DNA from: Bifidobacterium scardovii JCM 12489 = DSM 13734
GTDB taxonomy: Bacteria > Actinomycetota > Actinomycetes > Actinomycetales > Bifidobacteriaceae
Assembly: GCF_001042635.1 (NCBI RefSeq)
Contig: NZ_AP012331.1
Coordinates: 2,914,001-2,978,000 of the forward strand
Reading direction: 5' to 3'
Length of the DNA stretch: 64,000 nt
A program made the translations under genes and the position numbers. The first letter of the stretch is position 1. The number at the start of each line of letters is the position of its first letter. A model generated the notes under the pieces. It was not told the DNA's origin and made no database searches. It worked only from the letters and a program-made list of their open reading frames with translations. Shown in pieces: positions 45,610 through 54,436 of the stretch.

Positions 45610-47829
45610 CTAGTCGACGCGGTCGACGAGATATATGCGCGAGGCGAAGTCGGGGCCGAGATCCGAGTCGTCGATGCCGATGCGCATGAATTCGCCGCCG
45701 GACCGGGTCGCCTCGAAGCGCCCGTCGGTGGACACGGCATGGTAGCGCGCCTCGGCGTCCAGCCCGCGCAGATACAGGCGCGACTTGCCGCGGTTCGGCT
45801 GGCCGAGGATCACGTAGTCGCCCACGATCGCGTGCGCCCGGTCGGCGGACACGCTCATCCACGCGGCGCGCCGGTGGCCGTACGGGGCGATCAGACGGTA
45901 CAGATCGCCGTTGTGCAGCAGCGGCGCGTGCTCCTTGAAGAACGCGACCTGCCCGGCGATCGCCTCCAATTCGGCGTCCGGCAGGCTCGTCAGATCCATC
46001 TCGTAGCCGAAGGTGCCGAACATGGCGACCGCCGCGCGCATGTCCAGCGATGTGGAGCGCCCGGTCTGGTGGTTCGGTGTGATCGACACATGGGCGCCCA
46101 TCGCGGACACGGGGAAGAAGTAGCTGGTGCCGTACTGGATCGAAAGCCGTTCGATCGCGTCGGTGTCGTCGCTGGTCCAGATCTGCGGCGAGTATGCGAG
46201 CACGCCCAGGTCGAAGCGCGATCCGCCCGAGGCGCAGCCTTCGATGATCAGATCCGGGAACGCGGCGAACAGGCGTTCGTACAGCGCGTACACGCCCAGC
46301 ATGTAGCGGTGCATGACCTCGCCCTGCCGTTCGGCGCCGCGCGTGGCGTCGAAGGCCTCGGTGATGAAGCGATTCATATCCCACTTGATGTACGCCACGT
46401 TCGCGCCGGACAGGATGGCGTGCATCTGCCCGAAGATGCCGTCGACCACGGCCGGATTCGCGAAGTTGAGCACGTACTGGTTGCGGTAGACGCTCTGCCC
46501 CCGCCCAGGCGTGGACAGCACCCAATCCGGGTGCGCCCGGTACAGGTCGGAGTCCTTGTTGACCATCTCCGGCTCGAACCACAGGCCGAAGTCCATGCCG
46601 AGATCGTTGATCTTGCGTGCGATGCCGGCGATGCCTTCGGGCAGGCGGTCCGGATTCGCCGTCCAATCGCCCAGGCCGGCGTTGTCGGACGTGCGCGCGC
46701 CGAACCAGCCATCATCGAGCACGAACAGCTCGATGCCGACCCGCTTGGCCAGCCGGGCGAGGTCGAGCAGCTTGTCCTCGGTGAAGTCGAAGTAGGTGGC
46801 CTCCCAGTTGTTGATGAGGATCGGCCGTTCGCGCCGCGCCCACTGCGGACGCTGCAGGTGGTCGAGCACCGCGCGATGGAAGGACTGGCTCAGCGTGTTC
46901 AGGCCGCGGTCCGTGTAACCGAGCAGCGCCTCGGGCGTCTGGAAGGACTCCCCCGGCTCGAGTCTCCACGCGAATCCGAGCGGGTTGATGCCCAGCTGCA
47001 GTCGGGTCGCACCGTAGGTGTCGACCTCGGCGTGCAGGTCGAAATTGCCGGAGTACACGAACGCCAATCCGAAGGCCTCGCCCTCGTCCTCGGTTGTTGC
47101 CGGGCGGGCGAAGATCGCGTTCGGGCTGAAATACGGACCGCTGGCGCCGCGCAGCGACTCGATCTGCTGGATGCCGGGGTGCAGCGGCTGCGTGCGCGGG
47201 GTGCGTTCGCGCGCCCACGCGCCGGTGAATTCGGTCATCGTGTAGTCGGCGTCCGGCAGGTCGAGATTGAAGCTGGCCGCGCGTTCCAGCGTCAGCGGCT
47301 CCATACCGCGGTTCTCGATCAGCGCGCTGCGGGCGATGACGGGATCGTCGCGGAAGATGGTGTAGCGCAGGGTCACGGCCAGCCCGATCAGCTCGTCGCA
47401 CAGCACGATGTCGAGCGTGGTCGCGACAGACCCGCCGCCGGCGAAGGTGGCCGGCAGCCCGGCCAGCGCCGGCTTGCCAGGACTGACCGAGTAGCCCACG
47501 TATTGCAGATCAGTCAGGCGCGAGCCATTGGGCTGCGCGACTTCGATGGCCGGGTGGCGGTAGTCGCCGCGGCCGAATTCCGGATACTCAAGACGCTGCT
47601 GCTCGACGAACCGTTCGGTGCGCTCGTCGACGGTGGAGGACTGCACGCGGAACCGATCGTCGTGCAGATAGCCGAAATCGGCCGAATCGGGAACGGCCGC
47701 GCCCGTATACAGGTTGACGAGCTTGCCCGCCGCCACGCCCAGGATCATGCTGATCCTGCCGTTGCTCAGATGGAACTGGCGAAGCTCGTCGTTGACGCGG
47801 ACAAGCGACCGCTGCATATGATCATCCAT
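45610..47829 (-). CDS. GH36 alpha-galactosidase
   Basis: Cytoplasmic alpha-galactosidase of about 739 aa: N-terminal beta-sandwich, TIM barrel with nucleophile Asp in YIKWDMNRFITE, GCASGGSRFD substrate loop, acid/base Asp in IWTSDDTDAIERL, then a C-terminal beta domain. The block LFVLDDGWFGARTSDNAGLGDW is typical of the bacterial GH36 tetrameric type. ATG 47827-47829 has AAGGAG 8 bases upstream; a longer frame of Arg/Cys-rich sequence is rejected. It would cleave raffinose-type sugars or alpha-galactosyl caps of imported fragments. The gene is upstream of GH127, with a 208-base gap. Confidence 0.93.
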   Translation of the reverse strand: MDDHMQRSLVRVNDELRQFHLSNGRISMILGVAAGKLVNLYTGAAVPDSADFGYLHDDRFRVQSSTVDERTERFVEQQRLEYPEFGRGDYRHPAIEVAQPNGSRLTDLQYVGYSVSPGKPALAGLPATFAGGGSVATTLDIVLCDELIGLAVTLRYTIFRDDPVIARSALIENRGMEPLTLERAASFNLDLPDADYTMTEFTGAWARERTPRTQPLHPGIQQIESLRGASGPYFSPNAIFARPATTEDEGEAFGLAFVYSGNFDLHAEVDTYGATRLQLGINPLGFAWRLEPGESFQTPEALLGYTDRGLNTLSQSFHRAVLDHLQRPQWARRERPILINNWEATYFDFTEDKLLDLARLAKRVGIELFVLDDGWFGARTSDNAGLGDWTANPDRLPEGIAGIARKINDLGMDFGLWFEPEMVNKDSDLYRAHPDWVLSTPGRGQSVYRNQYVLNFANPAVVDGIFGQMHAILSGANVAYIKWDMNRFITEAFDATRGAERQGEVMHRYMLGVYALYERLFAAFPDLIIEGCASGGSRFDLGVLAYSPQIWTSDDTDAIERLSIQYGTSYFFPVSAMGAHVSITPNHQTGRSTSLDMRAAVAMFGTFGYEMDLTSLPDAELEAIAGQVAFFKEHAPLLHNGDLYRLIAPYGHRRAAWMSVSADRAHAIVGDYVILGQPNRGKSRLYLRGLDAEARYHAVSTDGRFEATRSGGEFMRIGIDDSDLGPDFASRIYLVDRVD

Positions 47830-47992
47830 GATCAAAACTCCTTGCGATGGACCGGCGCGCCAGCCACCCCCTGGCCGACACGATATGACCGATCGTACGC
47901 GACAGGTCCAACCCACGCGCGATCGACCATGAAACGCCAATCCCCAGTAGGCGACACGCCAGCGCCGCCCATCGCAAGCCCGTTTCCGATGT

Positions 47993-48019
47993 CTGGCTCC
48001 CCTCCGCGAGGGGAGCCAG
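47993..48019. repeat. GGCTCCCCTC hairpin repeat
   Basis: CTGGCTCCCCTC and GAGGGGAGCCAG flank a 3-base loop (CGC). It lies between the ABC exporter stop (48032) and the GH36 start (47829) and has no T-run. Confidence 0.85.
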
Positions 48020-48031
48020 GCGCATGTGGTG

Positions 48032-49840
48032 TCAGGCGTTCGCGGCGCCCGTGGCGACGCGGATCATCGCGTACTGCGACTCGTAGAGACGGTAGTACGC
48101 ACCCTTGGCGGCGAGCAGCTGCGCGTGCGAGCCGTGCTCGACGATCTGGCCGTGATCGATGTAGAAGATCTCGTCCGCGTTCTCGATCGTCGACAGGCGG
48201 TGCGCGATGATGAAGCTCGTGCGCCCCTTGAGCAGATGCTGCAGGCCGGCCTGCAGCGCCTCCTCGGTGCGCGTGTCGATGTTGCTCGTCGCCTCGTCCA
48301 GGATCAGGATGCGCGGGTCGGCGAGCAGCACGCGCGCGAAGGCGATGAGCTGGCGCTGCCCGGCCGACAGGGTCGATCCGCGCTCCTCCACCACCGTGTC
48401 GTACCCGTCGGGCAGCTCCATGATGAACTCGTGCGCGTGCACGGCCTTCGCCGCGGCCTCGATTTCCTCGTCGGTGGCGTCGAGCTTGCCGTAGCGGATG
48501 TTCTCGCGCACGTTGCCGGAGAAGATGAAGGTGTCCTGCAGCATCACGCCCATCTGCCGGCGCAGCGATGCGAGCGTCACGTCGCGCACGTCGTAGCCGT
48601 CGATCGTCACCGAGCCCTCGGACACGTCGTAGAAGCGCGACAGCAGGTTGATGATCGTCGTCTTGCCGGCGCCCGTCGGGCCGACCAGCGCGATCGTGCG
48701 CCCCGGTTCGACGTGGAAGTCCACGAGGTTGAGGATGTTGCGGCCGTCCTTCTCGTAGCGGAACACCACGTCGTTGAAGTCCACGCGCCCGCGGATCTGC
48801 GGCAGGTCCGCCGCATCGGGCTTGTTGCGGATCTCCGGCGTGACGTCGAGCGTCTCGAAGATGCGCTCGAGGTACGCCGAGCAGGTGATGAGCTGGTTGT
48901 AGAAGTTGCCGATGTTGATCACCGGGTTCCAGAAGTTGTTCGCGTAGCCGACGAACGCGATGAGCACGCCGGTGGTCACTTTCACGCCCCCGAAGCCCAT
49001 CACGCCGACGAAGTAGATGAACGAGATGGTCATCACGGAGATGGTCTGCACGCCCGGCCACATGAGGAACTGGATGTGCACGGCGTGCATCCACGCGGAA
49101 CGCACCTCGCCCTGCTGTTCCTGGAAGGTCCTGAACTGGGCCTGCTCCTGCGCGAAGGTCTGCGTGGTCTTCACGCCGGCGATCGACTCGTGGATGTAGG
49201 CGTTCAGGTTGCTCTGCTTGTTGGAGAGCTTCTGGAAGGCGCGCCGCTGGAAGATCTGCAGCACGCGCACCCAGATGATGAGCACCGGGAACAGGATCAA
49301 GCTCCACAGGGCCAGCTGCCAGTCGATCACGAACATCACGATCAGCGTGATCACGAAGGTGAACACGTCGGAGATCACGTTGATCAGGCCGGAGCTCAGC
49401 GTGTCCGAAAGCGTGTTCACATAGTTGACCACGCGGATCAGGATCTTGCCGTGCGGGCGCGAATCGAAGTAGCTGAAGGGCAGCGTCTGGATATGCGTGA
49501 AGATATCGCGGCGCATGTCCTTGAGCATGAGCTGGCCGACGCGCGTGATCGCCACCGTGCGGTAGCGCAGCCCGAACTCGTACAGTACGATCAGCGCGGC
49601 GAGGATCACGGCGAGGATGCCGAGCTTGCCGAGGTCCTTGTTCGGGATCGCCTCGTCGATCATGATCTTGGTCAGGTACGGTACGGCGACGACGATGCAG
49701 CTCATCGAGATGACGACGACGAGAATGCGCGCCACCTGTGCCATATACGGTTTGAGATATTTGCCGACGCGCAGGATGTCCCGGAAGTTGATCTGCTCCT
49801 CGAGTTCCTCATCCTCGCGGTATGTATTGCGTTGTGCCAT
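48032..49840 (-). CDS. ABC exporter half-transporter with canonical NBD
   Basis: Fused membrane and ATPase protein of 602 aa, ABCB/MsbA-like. Six membrane helices occupy about residues 30-330. The nucleotide-binding domain has Walker A VGPTGAGKTT, signature LSAGQRQLIAFARV, Walker B ILILDEATSNID with the catalytic Glu, and H-loop IIAHRLSTI. It follows a second exporter gene (49940-51781) by 99 bases. Together they look like a heterodimer in which this subunit supplies the intact Walker B Glu. Substrates could be drugs, lipids or peptides; nothing here identifies one. A hairpin (49858-49880) sits just ahead of its ribosome site. Confidence 0.93.
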   Translation of the reverse strand: MAQRNTYREDEELEEQINFRDILRVGKYLKPYMAQVARILVVVISMSCIVVAVPYLTKIMIDEAIPNKDLGKLGILAVILAALIVLYEFGLRYRTVAITRVGQLMLKDMRRDIFTHIQTLPFSYFDSRPHGKILIRVVNYVNTLSDTLSSGLINVISDVFTFVITLIVMFVIDWQLALWSLILFPVLIIWVRVLQIFQRRAFQKLSNKQSNLNAYIHESIAGVKTTQTFAQEQAQFRTFQEQQGEVRSAWMHAVHIQFLMWPGVQTISVMTISFIYFVGVMGFGGVKVTTGVLIAFVGYANNFWNPVINIGNFYNQLITCSAYLERIFETLDVTPEIRNKPDAADLPQIRGRVDFNDVVFRYEKDGRNILNLVDFHVEPGRTIALVGPTGAGKTTIINLLSRFYDVSEGSVTIDGYDVRDVTLASLRRQMGVMLQDTFIFSGNVRENIRYGKLDATDEEIEAAAKAVHAHEFIMELPDGYDTVVEERGSTLSAGQRQLIAFARVLLADPRILILDEATSNIDTRTEEALQAGLQHLLKGRTSFIIAHRLSTIENADEIFYIDHGQIVEHGSHAQLLAAKGAYYRLYESQYAMIRVATGAANA

Positions 49841-49857
49841 GAAAAAATCTGCCTCTC

Positions 49858-49880
49858 GCCCCCTTCCCGAGGAAGGGGGC
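49858..49880. other. Hairpin ahead of the second exporter gene
   Basis: GCCCCCTTCC and GGAAGGGGGC form a perfect 10-bp stem with a 3-base CGA loop, immediately upstream of the GAGAGG ribosome site. It could limit translation or mark an mRNA cleavage site between the two exporter genes. Confidence 0.55.
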
Positions 49881-49939
49881 AGTATCGTGTTGTGACGGGG
49901 AGCCTTGCGTCAGTGGCTGCCGGCGGCCGCCATCGGCCG

Positions 49940-51781
49940 TCAGTAGCCCTGCGACTGCCCGGACTGCAGGCCGAGCTGCTTGTGGTAGATGTCCCAGTAC
50001 CGCCCGTGCGCGGCGACGAGGTCCTCGTGCGTGCCGCGCTCGACGATGCGGCCGTGCTCCAGCACGAGGATCAGGTCGGAGTCCTTGATCGAGGAGATGC
50101 GGTGGGCGATCGTGATGATCGTCTTGTTGCCGTCCATCTCGCGCAGGTGCTTCTGGATCTCCGCCTCGGTCTCCATGTCGACGGCCGAGGTCGTGTCGTC
50201 CATGATGAGGATGCTCGGGTCGTCGGCGAGCGCGCGGGCCAGCGACAGGCGCTGCTTCTGCCCGCCGGACAGGCCCACGCCGCGTTCGCCGACCACCGTG
50301 TCGTAGCCCTGCGGCATCGACTTGATGAAGTTATCGGCGCCGGCGATCTGCGCCATGCGGCGGATGTAGCGCTCGTCGCGGCATTCGCCGGCACCGAAGC
50401 CGATGTTGCCGCCGATGGTGTCGGAGAACAGGAAGGTGTCCTGCGCCACGATGCACACCTGCGAGCGCAGCGTCGACAGCGGCCAGTCGCGCGCGTCGAT
50501 GCCGTCGATGAGCACATGGCCGACGGTCGGGTCGTAGAAGCGCGAGACGAGATTGACGAGCGTGGACTTGCCGGAGCCGGTCTCGCCCAGGATGCCGAGC
50601 TTCGATCCGGCCGGGATGAAGAAGTCGACGTCCTTGAGGATCGGCGTCTCCGGGTCGTCGGGGAACGCGAAGCTGACGTGGTCGAAGCGGATCTCGCCGC
50701 TGATGCGGTCGGGGGCGATCGGGTGCGAGCCGCCGACCTGCGAGGCGATGGCCACGGCCTGCTTGACGGAGGCCTCCGCGTCGGGCTTTTCGGTGATGCG
50801 CGACTCGGAGGTGAGCAGCTTGCGGATCTTGATGCAGCTGGCGTTGAAGCGCTGCCAGTCGTTGATCAGCCAGCCGGACTGGCGCACCGGGCCGTCGATC
50901 ATCCACAGGAAGGAGTTGAAGCTCACGAGGTTGCCGAGCGTCATGTACCCCCTGATCACCAGGAAGCCGCCGAGGCCGAGGGTGATGAGCTGCAGCGAGA
51001 AGCCGAGCCCGTCGAGCCACGGCATGTATTTGCGCGAGTTGTAGGCCAGGGCCATGTTGCGCTGCATGTAGTCGTCGTTGTGCTCGTCGAACTTCTCGGT
51101 CTCGTACGGCTCGCGCACGAAAGCCTTGACCACGCGGTTGCCCTCGATGTTCTCCTCGACCATCGAGTTGAGCGAGGCGAGCGAATTGCGGATCGCGTAG
51201 AACAGCGGGTGGGCGTGCGTGGACAGGCCGCGCGTGAGCAGGAACAGGAACGGCGTGACGCAGGCGAGCGCCAGCGCGAGCCGCCAGTCGATGGCGAACA
51301 TGACGCACAGCGCGCCGATGAACATGACCACGCAGTCGGCCACCTGGTAGCTGACCCAGCTCAGGGCATGGCGGATGGCGTCGGTGTCGGAGGTCATGCG
51401 GCTCATGATGTCGCCGGTGCGCGTGTGGTTGAAGTAGGTAAAGTCGAGCTCATGCAGCTTCTCGTATTCGTCGGATACGAGGCGGTAGACGGAATTCTGG
51501 CCGAATCGCTCCATCCACATCTGGTATCCGTAGCGCGAGCCGACGCGCACGAGCGTGAAGACGATCATCATCACGCACAGCCGGGCCAGTTCACCGACGT
51601 GCCCCTGGGTGATGACACGGTCGACGATCAGGCCGGACAGCAGCGGGATGATCAGCGCCATCGTATTGTTCACGCAGAACAGCACGATGGCCCCCGCCAC
51701 GCGCGGAAGGTCTGGTTTGCAATAGGGCAGGATCCAACGCAGATTGCCCTTGTCTTGGTTTTTCGCCGGGTTGACGTACAT
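49940..51781 (-). CDS. ABC exporter half-transporter with degenerate Walker B
   Basis: Fused membrane and ATPase protein of about 613 aa. Membrane domain to about residue 340, then Walker A LGETGSGKST, signature LSGGQKQRLSLARA, Walker B ILIMDDTTSAVD and H-loop TIAHRISSI. The residue after the Walker B Asp is Asp rather than Glu, the hallmark of the degenerate site in heterodimeric exporters (BmrCD, LmrCD, TM287/288). The chosen start MYVNPAKNQDKG has GAGGA a little far upstream; a longer in-frame reading to 51910 would add unrelated sequence. Confidence 0.93.
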   Translation of the reverse strand: MYVNPAKNQDKGNLRWILPYCKPDLPRVAGAIVLFCVNNTMALIIPLLSGLIVDRVITQGHVGELARLCVMMIVFTLVRVGSRYGYQMWMERFGQNSVYRLVSDEYEKLHELDFTYFNHTRTGDIMSRMTSDTDAIRHALSWVSYQVADCVVMFIGALCVMFAIDWRLALALACVTPFLFLLTRGLSTHAHPLFYAIRNSLASLNSMVEENIEGNRVVKAFVREPYETEKFDEHNDDYMQRNMALAYNSRKYMPWLDGLGFSLQLITLGLGGFLVIRGYMTLGNLVSFNSFLWMIDGPVRQSGWLINDWQRFNASCIKIRKLLTSESRITEKPDAEASVKQAVAIASQVGGSHPIAPDRISGEIRFDHVSFAFPDDPETPILKDVDFFIPAGSKLGILGETGSGKSTLVNLVSRFYDPTVGHVLIDGIDARDWPLSTLRSQVCIVAQDTFLFSDTIGGNIGFGAGECRDERYIRRMAQIAGADNFIKSMPQGYDTVVGERGVGLSGGQKQRLSLARALADDPSILIMDDTTSAVDMETEAEIQKHLREMDGNKTIITIAHRISSIKDSDLILVLEHGRIVERGTHEDLVAAHGRYWDIYHKQLGLQSGQSQGY

Positions 51782-52082
51782 GTGAGGAAGGTCCTCGCAA
51801 TTCTTTGGTGTGTTGTTTGCTTGTGGTACTGTGCGGCACTCTTCTTCACCGCACGCGGCCATTCGCTGCCGCCACGATTCACGTCCGTCGTGTGTTCGAG
51901 TATCCCGCAACCGGCGCTCTCCTCGCCGGCCGAAACCCCTGTTCGGATTCGCAAACGCGATCTAGTCTAGGCGAACCGCATGGAGATGCAACCCATTGAT
52001 TTCGGGTGTGTTGCCCCGTTATTCCGGCGTTTCCGTGATGTTCTACGCCGTTTTACGCCAAAAGCGATGTCGCTTTCATATG

Positions 52083-52116
52083 AAAAAGCCCCTTCCGCGC
52101 ATTCGGCGGAAGGGGC
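52083..52116 (-). terminator. Intrinsic terminator of the HTH gene
   Basis: GCCCCTTCCGC and GCGGAAGGGGC form an 11-bp stem; the minus strand continues TTTTTCAT. It lies between the HTH gene (ends 52258) and the exporter gene (starts 51781), so the two are separate transcripts. Confidence 0.9.
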
Positions 52117-52257
52117 GCACGGCCGGCGAGAGCGCAGGCCGTTCAGACCCGCGATGCCCGTGATGCCCGCGGCGTCCCCGTTGGCGTCGCGGCCGGCATC
52201 GCGGCCGATATCGCAGGCGGTGTCACGCGTGGACCCACGAGCGGACCACGCCTGGCG

Positions 52258-52917
52258 TCACGCGGTGCCGACCGCCGGGGTCGGCACCAGCACGCTCTTC
52301 CAGCGGAAGTTGTCGTTCGGGAACGAGCTGACCTCCTTCTTGGACCCGGCGCCGACCTGCGCCGGCTCGGCCTCGCCGCCGTTGCGGAACTTGTCGAGCA
52401 TCTGCGTCAGGCGCTTCTCGCGGTACTGCAGCGCCACCACCCGGTCCTCGAGCTCCGCGATGCGGCGGATCTGCTGGCTGATCAGCACGTCGCACAGATC
52501 CCAGCGGGTCGCCTTGCGGCGGAACAGCTGCGCGATGGCCTCGCTGTTCACGAAGCACTTGCCGCCGGCCTTGTCGACGGCGCCCTCTTCAAGCGAGGCG
52601 ACGGAAGCGACGTCGCCGGTCTGGGCCGGCGCGATCTGCGCCTTGTCCGCGGAGCGCTCCATGTCCCGGGAGATGCCGCTGCCGTACTGCATCTTCCAGC
52701 GCGCCACGCACCGCTCGACGCGCTTGTACCCGATCAGCGCCGGATCAAGTCCGGCCTCGCGGAACACCCTCGTCGGTGATTCGCCCATCATGTATCGGCG
52801 AGCGCACTCCCTCTTGAATGCCTCCGCGTAGGTGATGCGGCTCTTCGTCACGCGCACCACCGCGGGCAGCGAATACAGATAGTCGATCTCGTCCTTGCTG
52901 AAAGCGGAATTACCCAT
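52258..52917 (-). CDS. HTH protein resembling transposase OrfA
   Basis: 219 aa. The N-terminal segment (SRITYAEAFKRECARRYMMGESPTRVFREAGLDPALIGYKRVERCVARWK, about residues 26-75) is a helix-turn-helix of the transposase-OrfA/HTH_21 kind. A middle segment, FVNSEAIAQLFRRKATRWDLCDVLISQQIRRIAELEDRVVALQYREKRLTQML, looks like a coiled coil. No transposase catalytic frame or inverted repeats accompany it, so it may be a domesticated regulator. AGGAGG at good spacing fixes ATG 52917. Its own terminator follows, and two palindromes lie in its long upstream region. Confidence 0.75.
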   Translation of the reverse strand: MGNSAFSKDEIDYLYSLPAVVRVTKSRITYAEAFKRECARRYMMGESPTRVFREAGLDPALIGYKRVERCVARWKMQYGSGISRDMERSADKAQIAPAQTGDVASVASLEEGAVDKAGGKCFVNSEAIAQLFRRKATRWDLCDVLISQQIRRIAELEDRVVALQYREKRLTQMLDKFRNGGEAEPAQVGAGSKKEVSSFPNDNFRWKSVLVPTPAVGTA

Positions 52918-53006
52918 TACCTATTCCTCCTAATGATGTGATGTGTTGTCGTATGCTCCTTCGTGGCGTATGCATGGTCATCGGGGCTCAATTGCCCCGT
53001 CGTACT

Positions 53007-53102
53007 TTGCAAACGTTTTCAACTGCGTGGATAGCCCATTGTGCCAGATAATTTCCGGAAGCGCTACCACCCGTTATGCCCCGAACGATAACTACGTAGT
53101 TA
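53007..53102. promoter_or_regulatory. Palindromes upstream of the HTH gene
   Basis: TTGCAAACGTTTTCAA (53007-53022) is a LacI/CcpA-like near-palindrome with central ACGT. TAACTACGTAGTTA (53089-53102) is a perfect 14-base palindrome. Both lie in the non-coding stretch 52918-53340, about 90 and 170 bases ahead of the HTH start. The rest of that stretch shows no gene I can support. Confidence 0.5.
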
Positions 53103-53340
53103 GGAAATCCTCAATCCTTGATTTTTCAAGGGCTCACCTCATTTCTTACCACAGCGGAGCGTATGATGCGGTAGACAGGTGTGCACCGCCGCTCAAGCAA
53201 ATGCAAACGGTCGCAAAACATACGACGCCATCGTGGCGTTTCGCGTGCACAGCGTGCGGAGGCCGCGCGCACGCGCCCAAGCAGCGCATACGCCGAGCAG
53301 ACCGCGCATCCCCGTTTCGTCATGCGACTCCTCCTTTCCT

Positions 53341-53902
53341 TCAGATCAGCCGCCTCATGCGCCATATGGCGCATGAGGCTCCGGCCAACAGCGTCGCGGC
53401 GCCGATGCCGGCGCCGCCGGCCAGCCAGTCCCGGCCGGAGCGGCCGCCGGTCAGCGGCAGCACCCCGACCTGGGGTACCCGGTTGACGAAGGTCACCGCA
53501 GCCTTCGGGGTTCGGCCGGTCGCCGTCGGCGGCGTACCGGACATCCTGCCCGTTCCACGAGGATCGGTAGTCCTGCAGCCGGGTACCGTCCGAAGCGGAT
53601 TCGTCCTGGGCGATTCCTTCGAAATCCTCGGTGAAGAGCGGCTCCGATATATCATCGGAGCCGCCGGTCTTCACCCCTGCACCGGTGCCGTCATCGACGT
53701 CACCGGACTGGCCGGTCGAGCCGCCCCCATCCATGCTTTCGGTTCGACCGGCCATGTCTTCAGCCGAGGCCGTGACGGCGGATCCCTGCATGCCGCCGGC
53801 CGCCAATACGATCGCCGCCAGCACCGCGATGCACCGAAAGGCCGTACGCTTCCACGGGGAACCCCGTCTCTCACCGCTCGCGCCACTTCCGTGCACCTCC
53901 AT
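53341..53902 (-). pseudogene. Frameshifted LPXTG-type surface-protein remnant
   Basis: Frame 1 (from about 53902) encodes a signal peptide, KRTAFRCIAVLAAIVLAAGG..SAVTASA, and an Asp/Gly-rich stretch, then runs to RPNPEG. A second frame continues KAAVTFVNRVPQVGVLPLTGG, a hydrophobic helix and the positive tail WRMRRLI, which is a complete sortase signal with LPLTG. Removing one base from the GGGG run at 53507-53510 joins the frames as DRPNPKAAVTFVNR. The joined protein would be only about 186 aa, far shorter than typical pilins or adhesins, so an internal deletion is also likely. The start codon is uncertain. Confidence 0.7.
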
Positions 53903-53911
53903 GCATATGCT

Positions 53912-54340
53912 CGTCACCAGACTCAATTATAGGTGACGCTAGCCCTCGAAACCACGACATTCATCACCCGTAATCGGCGGCGGCACCCCCCTCGTGCAGC
54001 GTTGTAACCGTCAGCATTCGCGGATGACCGGCATCATTGGATCCCATCCCCCCGAGTTCGGGGAAAAAGTCGAACGCGGCCCAGCGATGTAGACACAGAG
54101 CGACAGCGACGGCCCCCTTTGCGTCTACATTTCGCTGATAGCTCAGCACAGGGCCCCGTTTCGGCGCGATATGGGGGGCATCGGGATCGGCCGCGGGCAG
54201 GGCGGCTCGGAATCGCCGCCATCCGCGGACGTCCCGGCCCCATGACGCACCTGACCGGATACGCCCCTTTGCCCGCCCCGGATACGGCAAGAGGCGTATG
54301 CCGGCACGGTACCGGCATACGCCCCCAAATACGGCCCCCG
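53912..54340. other. Long intergenic stretch without supported genes
   Basis: Short open frames here look like shadows in GC-rich DNA and lack ribosome sites or recognisable products. The only structure I see is an inverted repeat, ATGTAGAC (54087-54094) and GTCTACAT (54123-54130), with partly matching AGCGA/TCGCT flanks. Confidence 0.5.
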
Positions 54341-54341
54341 C

Positions 54342-54436
54342 CTAGTATTCCGCGCCGCTCATTCGTTGAGTAATTCTGGCTCCCCTCTCTGAGGGGAGCT
54401 GGAATTGTTAAACGAACTTGCGACGCAGGATACTAG
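54342..54436. repeat. Palindromic intergenic element, copy C
   Basis: About 95 bp: CTAGTATTCCGCGCCG end, CATTCGTTGAGTAAT spacer, core TCTGGCTCCCCTC-TCT-GAGGGGAGCTGGA, TTGTTAAACGAACTTG spacer and CGACGCAGGATACTAG end. Its right terminus supplies the TAG stop of the MFS porter gene (54433-54435). Confidence 0.85.

Noticed and set aside
52258..52917. An intact insertion sequence around the HTH protein
   Set aside because: No catalytic transposase frame overlaps or follows it, and no terminal inverted repeats were seen. It has its own intrinsic terminator.
53964..54373. Short open frames in both directions
   Set aside because: No ribosome sites, no recognisable domains, and they overlap each other in the pattern expected of GC-rich non-coding DNA.
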